Source: UM-FILTER-49-7 sp964599895
GTDB lineage: Bacteria; Acidobacteriota; Holophagae; Thermotomaculales; Thermotomaculaceae
Assembly: GCA_964599895.1 (NCBI GenBank)
Contig: CAZRHT010000004.1
Location: 17,756 to 81,755, forward strand
Reading direction: 5' to 3'
Length of the DNA stretch: 64,000 nucleotides
Shown here: one piece after another, positions 33,645-41,102 of the stretch
Layout: each line of letters begins with the position of its first letter
Position numbering within the stretch: position 1 is the stretch's first letter
The notes under the pieces: model-generated
Databases searched by the model: none
What the model was told of the DNA's origin: nothing
The model's input: only the letters and a program-made list of their open reading frames with translations
Translations under genes and position numbers: made by a program

Positions 33645-34713
33645 CCCCCTCCCTCAAAAAAATCGGTGTTAGAACCGGATCTGTCAACGCCTTTTCTCCC
33701 ATGACCAATTTCCAGGTTCGGGCATCTTCCATGCAGAAATAGAGAGGCGTCTTCGGAGACAGTTGCTTTACTTTTTCCACCAGTCGTCGGAAAAATCGGA
33801 TTCTCTCGGGAAACAGGTAGCGAAACTTTCCATCACTGCACCGTAAAAACTCTCCGTCCAGAAGCTCAGAATTTGGAAATCTTTCTTCCACATAGCTTTT
33901 CAGTGCCGGCTCATATCGAAATCCTGCAAGGGACATCCAGTCCAGTTTTTCGTGATGGGAAAATATCTGTTCCACAAGATTAAGATAAGCTTCTTCAAAT
34001 CCCGGAAAAAAAACTACCGGATCCAGGTGAAAGGCAATTCCATAGCCCTTCTTCGCAGCACGGGACGAAGCAGCCAGTCTTTCCTCCAGCGTTGCGGTTC
34101 CCCTTTCTTCATTGCTTACAACGTGAGCAGGTTCCAATGTCCAACCGATTACTCCACGGCCCGGCTTCGTCCTGACGTCAGGCAACTCGTCCACGTTGGA
34201 ACTCTTTGTCTTTAGTTCAAGCACAACTCCCGGAAACTCAACTGCAAATTCCATCAGCATTCCGCCAAATCCCGTCAACGGCTCCAATGCCAGAGAATCC
34301 GCAAGTTCTCCAGTTCCCACGCGTATGAATCGATGCCTTCTAAACACAGCCTCCAGTTCCCGAAATAGGTCTTCAACGTTCACTGCAAATCGAATGGCCC
34401 GCAAGTTCAAATAGCTTTGGAGAAAACAATAGGAACAGTCGAAGGGGCAATTGGAAGTCTGATCAATCACATAGTAATTGCAGCAAACTTTTCCCCTGGT
34501 ACCCGGACATTTCCGAAAAAACTCCCCCCTGAACACATCCAGCAGAAGGTGGTGCTTCCCCTGTCCGACAGGGTCCGTAAGAAAACGTTCTATGTCGCGC
34601 CGATATGCCGCATCGTCCCGGATAAATTCCGGCTCCAAACCCGCTCGGTCACAGATTTTTTTCACGTAAGCATATTGAACCGCAGCTTCTGTTACAAAAA
34701 TCCGTTCAATCAT
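33631..34713 (-). CDS. Spore photoproduct lyase-like radical SAM protein without the H-donor Cys
   Basis: A 360-residue radical SAM enzyme. The cluster motif CPFDCSYC gives Cys89, Cys93, Cys96 (CX3CX2C, the SplB spacing). IERIFVTEAA, HLDPVVFFPGFEEAYL and the WMSLAGFRYEPALK region follow SplB. In the place where Bacillus SplB carries the essential Cys141 the sequence reads VGTGELADS, so the family chemistry on spore photoproduct is doubtful. No sporulation genes are seen. The ATG at 34713 overlaps the ParB-like stop by 8 bases and gives the family N terminus. Confidence 0.8.
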   Translation of the reverse strand: MIERIFVTEAAVQYAYVKKICDRAGLEPEFIRDDAAYRRDIERFLTDPVGQGKHHLLLDVFRGEFFRKCPGTRGKVCCNYYVIDQTSNCPFDCSYCFLQSYLNLRAIRFAVNVEDLFRELEAVFRRHRFIRVGTGELADSLALEPLTGFGGMLMEFAVEFPGVVLELKTKSSNVDELPDVRTKPGRGVIGWTLEPAHVVSNEERGTATLEERLAASSRAAKKGYGIAFHLDPVVFFPGFEEAYLNLVEQIFSHHEKLDWMSLAGFRYEPALKSYVEERFPNSELLDGEFLRCSDGKFRYLFPERIRFFRRLVEKVKQLSPKTPLYFCMEDARTWKLVMGEKALTDPVLTPIFLREGDDEE

Positions 34714-35626
34714 TACCAAAATACTCCGAAAGAAAATGAAATATTTCATCATTTTCAGAGATTTCCCGTAACATAGCGGCATACTTACGGGCATCTCCCG
34801 GATATTTCAACTGACAGGAAAAGCGGAACGCATCCCCTTCCAAGTCTTCTGGAAATGATAATTTCCCCTGGTAGGGTCCCAGCAGTGAACCCAACTGTTT
34901 TTTATACTCAGACGCCCGGGGAAAACGTTTCTGCCGCAGCTGCTCCAGTACATCTTCTTTTTCTTCAACCAGGTTCCGAATTATTGCGGAGAAGTTATTA
35001 TTTTCTGCCTTCCTGACAAGCACAAGGAGATCATATGCCTGTACCATCCGTGATAAACTCAGGCGGTGGATGGAAAAAAAATCTGTCAATACTAACTGTT
35101 CATCAAGGGTTTCGCGGCTCAATCTCGCGGCAAACTTCAACGGCGCTTTTCGGGCAGCGAGGACTTCCGACAACTTCGAGTCAAGTAAACGGACTGTCAG
35201 ACAACTGTCCAGGACAATTTGTTGTCCCTTAAGACCCAACCGAGGCAACAGTGTGTCTAGAATTTCCCGGTCATCCATCCATCTATTCTCAAGAACAGAC
35301 GATACCATGCACGCTTTTTCCATTTCTGAGTAAGGTGAGGCCAGCATATTCAATTCCACCGATGCCCGTAGTGCTGCCTTCCTATCCCTTATCAACTGAA
35401 CTGGAACAGTCTCTTCTTCTTTCAGAAATCCAAGACGCCGGTATCCGTCCAAAACCACGGGTTCCCTGTCCCCTGTGGCAATCAATGGCACCAAGATGCC
35501 TTCCAATTGAACAGACTTTGCAAGATCTGCTGGTACATCTGCCTTGCGAAAGTTAAATCGGGTGTCTTGAATCAAGTGTTTTTTCTGGAAATATTCTATC
35601 ATTCTTGTCTCCGGTACTGTCGTCAT
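34706..35626 (-). CDS. ParB N-terminal-domain protein
   Basis: A 306-residue protein. The first 95 residues look like a ParB/Srx fold (LAKSVQLEGILVPLIATGD, VVLDGYRRLGFL, VPVQLI), including the GxxR-type nucleotide-binding loop (DGYRR). The rest is helical and resembles the ParB central region only loosely; there is no ParA neighbour and no parS-like site was seen. A chromosome-partition role is therefore not assumed. It is coupled by 4 bases to smpB and by 8 bases to the SPL-like gene, suggesting a shared function. Confidence 0.7.
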   Translation of the reverse strand: MTTVPETRMIEYFQKKHLIQDTRFNFRKADVPADLAKSVQLEGILVPLIATGDREPVVLDGYRRLGFLKEEETVPVQLIRDRKAALRASVELNMLASPYSEMEKACMVSSVLENRWMDDREILDTLLPRLGLKGQQIVLDSCLTVRLLDSKLSEVLAARKAPLKFAARLSRETLDEQLVLTDFFSIHRLSLSRMVQAYDLLVLVRKAENNNFSAIIRNLVEEKEDVLEQLRQKRFPRASEYKKQLGSLLGPYQGKLSFPEDLEGDAFRFSCQLKYPGDARKYAAMLREISENDEIFHFLSEYFGND

Positions 35627-36084
35627 TGACCGGAAGAACGCTGCTTGAGCGCCGCACGCAGTTGCCGATCTACATCCCGCTTTTTGATCGTTTCTCGTTT
35701 ATCATATTGTTTCTTACCCTTGGCTAATGCGATTTCAACCTTGATCCGATTATGTTTCAGATAAATCGCCAGCGGCACCACCGTCATTCCTTTTTCCCTT
35801 ATTTTTCCGAGGAGATGGCGCAACTCCCGTTTGTGGAGAAGTAATTTCCGAGGGCGTTCCGGATCATGATTCAACTGGGGAGAAGCATGGGTATATGGAG
35901 AAATATGCATCTGAAGAAGGTACAATTCACCATCGATAAAATCACAGAAAGCGTCTTTGAAACTGGCCCGTCCTTCCCGACAGGACTTCACTTCAGTTCC
36001 TACCAGAGCGATACCTGCTTCTATAGTGTCTTCGATAAAATACTCGTGTCTTGCTTTCTTGTTTCTCGCAATCGTTGTACCCAT
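35623..36084 (-). CDS. smpB: SsrA-binding protein SmpB
   Basis: A 153-residue tmRNA partner for ribosome rescue. N-terminal NKKARHEYFIEDTIEAGIAL, GTEVKSCREGRASFKDAF and the C-terminal GKKQYDKRETIKKRD are all SmpB signatures. The gene for tmRNA itself is not in this window. It lies between the HD-GYP gene (21 bases) and the ParB-like gene. An NFACT/RqcH gene at 59 kb gives the cell a second rescue route. Confidence 0.96.
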   Translation of the reverse strand: MGTTIARNKKARHEYFIEDTIEAGIALVGTEVKSCREGRASFKDAFCDFIDGELYLLQMHISPYTHASPQLNHDPERPRKLLLHKRELRHLLGKIREKGMTVVPLAIYLKHNRIKVEIALAKGKKQYDKRETIKKRDVDRQLRAALKQRSSGQ

Positions 36085-36105
36085 GTGGTTTGCTCACTGT
36101 ATATC

Positions 36106-37641
36106 TTATTTTTTCTTGCGGAGAATCTTCTCCAGCGTTTCTACAATTTCACGGTCAAACTGCTTGTCCTTCTGTGCCGCAATTTCCTTTATAGCATTTT
36201 CCACTGACATGGACTTCCGGTAGCCTGATTTTCCTGTCATTACCTCGAACGCTTCGGCAACAGCTATAATCCGCGAACCCAGTGGGATTTCTTCACCCTC
36301 AAGGCCACTCGGATAACCGGTACCGTCCACCCTCTCGTGATGAAATTTTATCATCTTCCTAATATCTTTGGGGACTCTAATTTTCTCCAGAAATGACATG
36401 CAAATCTGCGTATGGGTTTTCACCTTCTCGAAATCGCTAATATTTATGACAGAATCCTTTTCAAAAAGCTCAGGATCAATCAGGAGAATACCGATATCGT
36501 GAAGCAATGCAGCCACAGTTATAGCATCTACCATATCCAGTTCGTCGGATAATACTTCCGCAATTGCCCGGGCATACTTGGCCGTATTCAACGCATGGAT
36601 CCGAAAATTGTAGCCGGAAGATTTGGAAAGTTCCAACAGGTTGAGAATCAGGCCGATGTACGTATCAAAACAACGATACTCCCGAAGTGTCTGGGAAAGA
36701 AAGGTAGAAAACATCCGATTGAAACGAGAGAGCGCCGCAATCTCCTCTCCTTCGAAATAGTCAGGAGAAAACCTTACCGCGCACAGATAGGCGGAAAAGC
36801 TGTCCTTTTCCAGCACATTCATCGTATAATACGTCTCAGCCTGCCCTGCGCTGAGTTCTTCCGTTGACATTTTCTCGACAAAAAAATGGGAAGTAATATT
36901 ATCTCCCGACCCGAGAAATGGGAAAAAATCCGCCAGGGAATCGGATAATTCCTTCTTGCTCTGCTCAGCAAGAGGATTGATGCTGTATATAAAATTTATG
37001 CTCTTTTCGTTGATGGTTACGTTCAACACAACAGCATCAAACTTAACGCTTGGTTTCAGAAATACAACACAATCCCGAAAATGGTTGCTGATGATCGGAA
37101 GATACCGCTGGAAAGAAGCAAATTTCACAAGAAAATATTGATAGGAACGCCCCATTTCCTCCTCCGGACCGCGCCCGGATTTCTTTTTGCTTTTCCCAAA
37201 AAATGCCTCCAGATGGGTTTCCATATCCGAGGCCACCCGCTTTGCATTTCTTGCCGTTGTTTCGTCATAATCCTGCCCACCCGCCCGGTTTCTTTCTTCG
37301 ATAAATGCAATGATCCGATCCATCATGTAAATGGGGGTCACCTGGGCATTTTTCAAACCGAAAACTTCGAAGTGCTTTTCCAACTCAGAAAAATTCGAAA
37401 TATCATTCACAATGAAAGGGCTTCGCTTTCTCATCAATACGCGAATAACAGGATGGTCCAGTTCATACACTCCCATCTCCGGGGTCTGCTTGAGGTAGCC
37501 ATAGTATGCGGCCAGTCGGAAATCACCTGTTTGCAAATCTTGCACATACAGAAGTGCCTTCGTGGAATTATTCAACTCCATGCATGACAGAAGAACCCGC
37601 TTAAAATTCTTTACGTAGCCTTCCATTTTCAAATCACTCAT
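36106..37641 (-). CDS. GAF and HD-GYP domain protein
   Basis: A 511-residue protein. An N-terminal GAF-like domain (15-147) and an unrecognised middle (165-320) precede an HD-GYP domain (about 330-511). The metal and substrate motifs are His381-Asp382, His410, HHERVDGTGYP (434-444) and EEIPLGSRI. HD-GYP enzymes hydrolyse c-di-GMP or related cyclic dinucleotides. HDIGI replaces the usual HDIGK, so activity is uncertain although the metal ligands remain. It would counter the signal read by PilB and the PilZ proteins. Confidence 0.85.
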   Translation of the reverse strand: MSDLKMEGYVKNFKRVLLSCMELNNSTKALLYVQDLQTGDFRLAAYYGYLKQTPEMGVYELDHPVIRVLMRKRSPFIVNDISNFSELEKHFEVFGLKNAQVTPIYMMDRIIAFIEERNRAGGQDYDETTARNAKRVASDMETHLEAFFGKSKKKSGRGPEEEMGRSYQYFLVKFASFQRYLPIISNHFRDCVVFLKPSVKFDAVVLNVTINEKSINFIYSINPLAEQSKKELSDSLADFFPFLGSGDNITSHFFVEKMSTEELSAGQAETYYTMNVLEKDSFSAYLCAVRFSPDYFEGEEIAALSRFNRMFSTFLSQTLREYRCFDTYIGLILNLLELSKSSGYNFRIHALNTAKYARAIAEVLSDELDMVDAITVAALLHDIGILLIDPELFEKDSVINISDFEKVKTHTQICMSFLEKIRVPKDIRKMIKFHHERVDGTGYPSGLEGEEIPLGSRIIAVAEAFEVMTGKSGYRKSMSVENAIKEIAAQKDKQFDREIVETLEKILRKKK

Positions 37642-38131
37642 ATTGCCACCTTTTTCAAAAGAATACCCCAGTATCCATATCCCGTCAAGTTTCTGATCCT
37701 ATTTAGCTAACCTGGGGCCAAAGACAGACTCTCCAAAATTCAAGACGGAAGAAAAACCAGGAAGAAAAAACTGCTATTTTGCATAGAGTTAGCTGACAGA
37801 CTGTGAAAAACTTGAACAACAAAGACATAAAAGGTGTTGAAACGATTCCTTAATTTTCTATCATTATGATTTTAATGCAGATATTTTATCGCATCCAAGA
37901 TGGTGCAAAACGATGAACTGCCCATTGTCGTTAGCATTTCCTCGTTTTTAACAGGATTTTCCACAGAGTTTTCCACAGATATTGTCAAGAACAGCTCAAC
38001 TTCATTATTTGTCAATACATTCCCGGTTTCGGCACAACTCCGAAAACGAAAAAAACGATCTGACTGTCGGCTTATTGACATTTCATTTCAGTTCAAGCTC
38101 GGCATCATTTTCAGCAATAACTTATGATAAG
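37642..38131. promoter_or_regulatory. AT-rich divergent spacer with tandem DnaA-box-like repeats
   Basis: About 490 bases without a gene between HD-GYP (minus) and dxs (plus). TTTTCCACA occurs twice 12 bases apart (37957-37965 and 37969-37977), one mismatch from the consensus DnaA box TTATCCACA. Two TTGTCAA words lie at 37983 and 38010. An AT-rich stretch (37850-37890) precedes them. It could be a regulatory region or a secondary initiator-binding site; no dnaA or dnaN is nearby. Confidence 0.35.
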
Positions 38132-38167
38132 ATGGCAAAGGATAATGATCACACCGCAGGAGGTGCC

Positions 38168-40069
38168 ATGGACTCGATGCTGAACCAGCTTTCATCACCA
38201 CGAGAGCTGGAAACCATGACAGAGGGTGAAATCGAACAACTGGCAAAGGAAATCCGTGCCTTTATCATACAGAGCGTTTCACAAACCGGCGGTCATCTGG
38301 CATCCAGCCTGGGTGTTGTGGAAATAACACTGGCACTTCACTCTGTCTTCGATTTTTCAAACGACCGTATCATCTGGGATGTCGGTCACCAGGCATACGC
38401 GCATAAAATTCTAACGGGCAGAATGGATGACTTCCACACCCTCCGTCAGTACGGTGGCATCAGTGGCTTCCCTAAAATTACGGAAAGCCCCTATGATCAT
38501 TTCAATACCGGTCATTCCTCCACCTCTATCTCCGCAGCACTGGGGATGGCCGTCTCAAGGGATCTTGCCGGCCAGAAACAAGATGTTATCGCCTTCATCG
38601 GAGACGGTTCGTTGACGGCAGGTCTTGCATTTGAAGCCATGAACCAGGCGGGTCACCTGAAAAAAAAGATGATCGTAATACTCAACGACAATGAAATGTC
38701 AATTTCCCACAATGTCGGAGCCCTGAGTGGTTATCTGAATCAGATTCTATCTGGGAAACTATACAACCGTATGCGCAACCAGGTGGAAGTTGTACTGAAG
38801 AGCGTTCCAGGCATTGGGAACTCTTTCATAAAGCTGGCAAAAGCCATGGAAGATACTCTGAAACGACTCTTTGTACCCGGTATGTTGTTTGAAGAACTGG
38901 GGTTTCATTACGTGGGGCCCGTGGACGGCCACGACTACACCAAGTTGGTCACGACCCTTAAGAAGGCCAGAAAGATCGATGGACCGGTACTTATTCACAT
39001 TAAGACCGTGAAAGGAAAGGGCTATAAATACGCAGAAAAATCTCCAGCCAAATGGCACGGTGCATCTCCCTTTGAAATTTCATCAGGACGCACCCTCGGT
39101 AAACCCAAAACAATCCCCTCTTACACGTCTGTTTTCGGCGAAACAATGCTCCAACTTGCAAAGGAAAACCCCAAAATCACGGCCATAACAGCCGCCATGC
39201 CGTCCGGAACCGGACTGGAACATTTCAGTGAGCATTTTCCGGACCGTTTTTTCGACGTTGGCATTGCCGAACAGCACGCAGTAACATTCGCCGCAGGAAT
39301 GGCAATCTCTGGGAAAAAACCCTTTGTGGCGATCTATTCCACTTTTCTTCAACGGGCATTCGATCAAGTCATTCACGACACCTGCCTCATGAGCCTCCCG
39401 GTGGTTTTCTGCCTTGATCGCGCGGGAATTGTGGGAGCAGATGGAGCTACCCATCACGGCCTCTTTGACCTGAGCTTTCTCCGGCCCATTCCAAATCTCA
39501 TCCTCATGGCTCCAGCTGATGAAAATGAGCTTCGCAACATGCTCTTTACGGCTTCTGGTCTCTCCATGCCTGCAGCTATTCGCTACCCCCGTGGCAGCGG
39601 AGAGGGCGTGCCTCTGGATGAAGTATTGCGGGAAATTCCCATTGGAAAAAGTCGGGTCTTACTTGAGGGAGAAGATGCTGTTGTGCTCGCAGTAGGACCA
39701 ATGGCGTGGAAAGCACAACGGGTAGCCAAACGTCTTGCATCCGAGGGCCTCTCGATCAAAGTAATTGACGCCCGTTTTATAAAACCCCTGGATGAAACTG
39801 CCATTCTGGATGCCGTGGACAATTGCGGTATGGTTATAACATGCGAAGAAAATGCTCTGGCCGGTGGTTTCGGTTCCGCTGTGTTGGAGCTTATGGAACA
39901 AAATCGGATGCTGACCCCTGTCCTTCGCATTGGCGTCCCCGATATAATTGTACACCATGGTACAACGGCAGAACTCCAGGATGAACTCCGACTCACAGAA
40001 GCTCACCTTTTCTACCGAATCCGGGAATTTATCATGGAAAACCGCACTGTGCGCAAGCACAGGAATTGA
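38168..40069 (+). CDS. dxs: 1-deoxy-D-xylulose-5-phosphate synthase
   Basis: A 633-residue thiamine diphosphate enzyme, the first step of the MEP isoprenoid pathway. TGGHLASSLGVVELT-like start, DVGHQAYAHKILTGR with catalytic His, and the GDGSLTAGLAFEAMN ... NDNEMSI metal/ThDP motif are present; C-terminal transketolase domains follow. The ATG at 38168 has AGGAGG 5 bases upstream; the frame extends upstream to another ATG (38132) without a site. It appears monocistronic. Confidence 0.96.
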   Translation: MDSMLNQLSSPRELETMTEGEIEQLAKEIRAFIIQSVSQTGGHLASSLGVVEITLALHSVFDFSNDRIIWDVGHQAYAHKILTGRMDDFHTLRQYGGISGFPKITESPYDHFNTGHSSTSISAALGMAVSRDLAGQKQDVIAFIGDGSLTAGLAFEAMNQAGHLKKKMIVILNDNEMSISHNVGALSGYLNQILSGKLYNRMRNQVEVVLKSVPGIGNSFIKLAKAMEDTLKRLFVPGMLFEELGFHYVGPVDGHDYTKLVTTLKKARKIDGPVLIHIKTVKGKGYKYAEKSPAKWHGASPFEISSGRTLGKPKTIPSYTSVFGETMLQLAKENPKITAITAAMPSGTGLEHFSEHFPDRFFDVGIAEQHAVTFAAGMAISGKKPFVAIYSTFLQRAFDQVIHDTCLMSLPVVFCLDRAGIVGADGATHHGLFDLSFLRPIPNLILMAPADENELRNMLFTASGLSMPAAIRYPRGSGEGVPLDEVLREIPIGKSRVLLEGEDAVVLAVGPMAWKAQRVAKRLASEGLSIKVIDARFIKPLDETAILDAVDNCGMVITCEENALAGGFGSAVLELMEQNRMLTPVLRIGVPDIIVHHGTTAELQDELRLTEAHLFYRIREFIMENRTVRKHRN

Positions 40070-40225
40070 GATTAGCCAAATATGAGTTTCAATTCAGACA
40101 AGAGCTGAAACAGGACAGTTACAAATTCATTCCCCTCATCCATTGCAGTGTCCCGATACAGCATTAACCAAAACTATCCGAACGGGAAACCCTCACCTTG
40201 GATTCTTTCTTTGTTTATTGGTGGT
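40070..40225. other. Spacer after dxs
   Basis: No gene is seen. Together with the region up to 40538 it separates two convergent genes (dxs plus, HD hydrolase minus), so ordinary promoters would not be expected here. Confidence 0.5.
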
Positions 40226-40356
40226 AAAAAAGGAAAGAGAAAGAAACGGGGGAAATAATATGAAGGATTCGTTGATGGGTAGTGTTTGGTAAGCCAAATT
40301 AGGTGTTTTTTTGTGATAGGCAATCTTTAATGGCTTCCCCCGCAAGTTCTTTCTGC
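40226..40356 (-). ncRNA. Candidate sigma-54-driven small RNA, antisense-facing dxs
   Basis: Predicted from a consensus sigma-54 promoter at 40382-40367, giving a G start at about 40356. The roughly 131-nt product begins GGCAGAAAG and can close by pairing CGGGGGAA (40342-40335) with TTCCCCCG (40254-40247). A small TTTGG/CCAAA hairpin lies inside. A U-rich tract ending in six T follows (to 40226). No start codon with a ribosome binding site lies in it; a 55-codon frame begins 2-4 bases upstream of the predicted start. The 3' end is less certain than in the 17.9 kb case. Confidence 0.4.
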
Positions 40357-40366
40357 CCATTTAATA

Positions 40367-40382
40367 TGCAAGTAACGTGCCA
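40367..40382 (-). promoter_or_regulatory. Consensus sigma-54 promoter
   Basis: On the minus strand the sequence is TGGCACGTTACTTGCA, matching TGGCACG-N4-TTGCW at every specified position, including GG and GC at the correct spacing. It lies between convergent genes, so it serves no annotated protein. Confidence 0.75.
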
Positions 40383-40396
40383 TCATAAAAGTGCGG

Positions 40397-40458
40397 CTAA
40401 TGGCGGCTTTCCCGCCATTAGTGTCAATGATTCGGTAACATATTCCCACAAACTGTCA
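40397..40458. promoter_or_regulatory. Inverted repeat and TGTC half sites upstream of the 40.37 kb sigma-54 promoter
   Basis: CTAATGGCGG (40397-40406) and CCGCCATTAG (40412-40421) form a perfect 10-bp inverted repeat. GTGTCAA (40421-40427) and CTGTCA (40453-40458, followed by CTGAC) lie about 65 to 102 bases upstream of the predicted start. GTGTCAA is the same word found upstream of the 17.87 kb sigma-54 promoter. Confidence 0.45.
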
Positions 40459-40488
40459 CATAACTGACGAATGTGCCTGCGATCAGCC

Positions 40489-40518
40489 GGCTCCTGTCCC
40501 CAAAAGAGTACAGGAGCC
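40489..40518. repeat. Perfect 9-bp hairpin after the HD hydrolase gene
   Basis: GGCTCCTGT (40489-40497) pairs with ACAGGAGCC (40510-40518). It lies about 20 bases beyond the HD gene stop on the minus strand. No U tract follows on either strand, so it may protect a transcript 3' end rather than act as an intrinsic terminator. Confidence 0.45.
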
Positions 40519-40538
40519 AAGAGCCATTTCGGCATAGT

Positions 40539-41087
40539 TCACCCATCAAAACCCAGACGATTCGGGTTGGCTTTAAGGGCGTCTATGATGTTCTGAATGT
40601 GCTCTGGCAACTCAATTCCCAGATCTTCAGCCCCAACGCGAATTTCTTCCCGGTTCACCTGTCTGGCGAAGGCCTTATCCTTCATCTTCTTGCGCACCGA
40701 TTTGACCGGAATGTCCCCCAGAAGCCGGGTTGGACGGACATAGGCCACAGCCATCACAAAGCCGGACAGCTCATCTACCGCATAGAGTGTTTTTGCCAGA
40801 AGAGTTGTACGGGAAATCCCCGTGAAGTCAGCGTGGCCACCGATTGCTTCAATCATTTCGTCCGGAAATCCACCTTCCTTTAAAATTTCCATTCCTTTCA
40901 GTGGGTGTTGGTCCGGAAACTGTTCGTAGTCAAAATCATGGAGCAATCCGGTAATTCGCCAGTATTCTTCATCTTCGCCAAATTTCTTAGCATAGAACCC
41001 CATGGCTTCTTCAACGGCAAACAAGTGTCGCTTCAGGGAGTCTTTCAGAACATATTTATTTACCAGTGCTTCCGCTTTCATTCTCAT
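40539..41087 (-). CDS. HD-domain hydrolase
   Basis: A 182-residue single-domain HD protein. The metal motif is formed by RHLFAVEEAM (His), LLHDFDYEQFPDQHP (His-Asp and a further His) and later GGHADF. It resembles the HDIG family of small phosphohydrolases; the substrate (nucleotide or cyclic nucleotide) is unknown. It lies 15 bases after the tryptophanase gene and is probably cotranscribed with it. Confidence 0.8.
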   Translation of the reverse strand: MRMKAEALVNKYVLKDSLKRHLFAVEEAMGFYAKKFGEDEEYWRITGLLHDFDYEQFPDQHPLKGMEILKEGGFPDEMIEAIGGHADFTGISRTTLLAKTLYAVDELSGFVMAVAYVRPTRLLGDIPVKSVRKKMKDKAFARQVNREEIRVGAEDLGIELPEHIQNIIDALKANPNRLGFDG

Positions 41088-41102
41088 GCTCTACTCCCTG
41101 GC

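Noticed and set aside
40193..40360. A 55-codon minus-strand frame starting at the 40.37 kb sigma-54 promoter
   Set aside because: Its ATG lies 2-4 bases upstream of the predicted transcription start, has no ribosome binding site, and the peptide is low-complexity toward the end. It is kept open only if 5' mapping moves the start.
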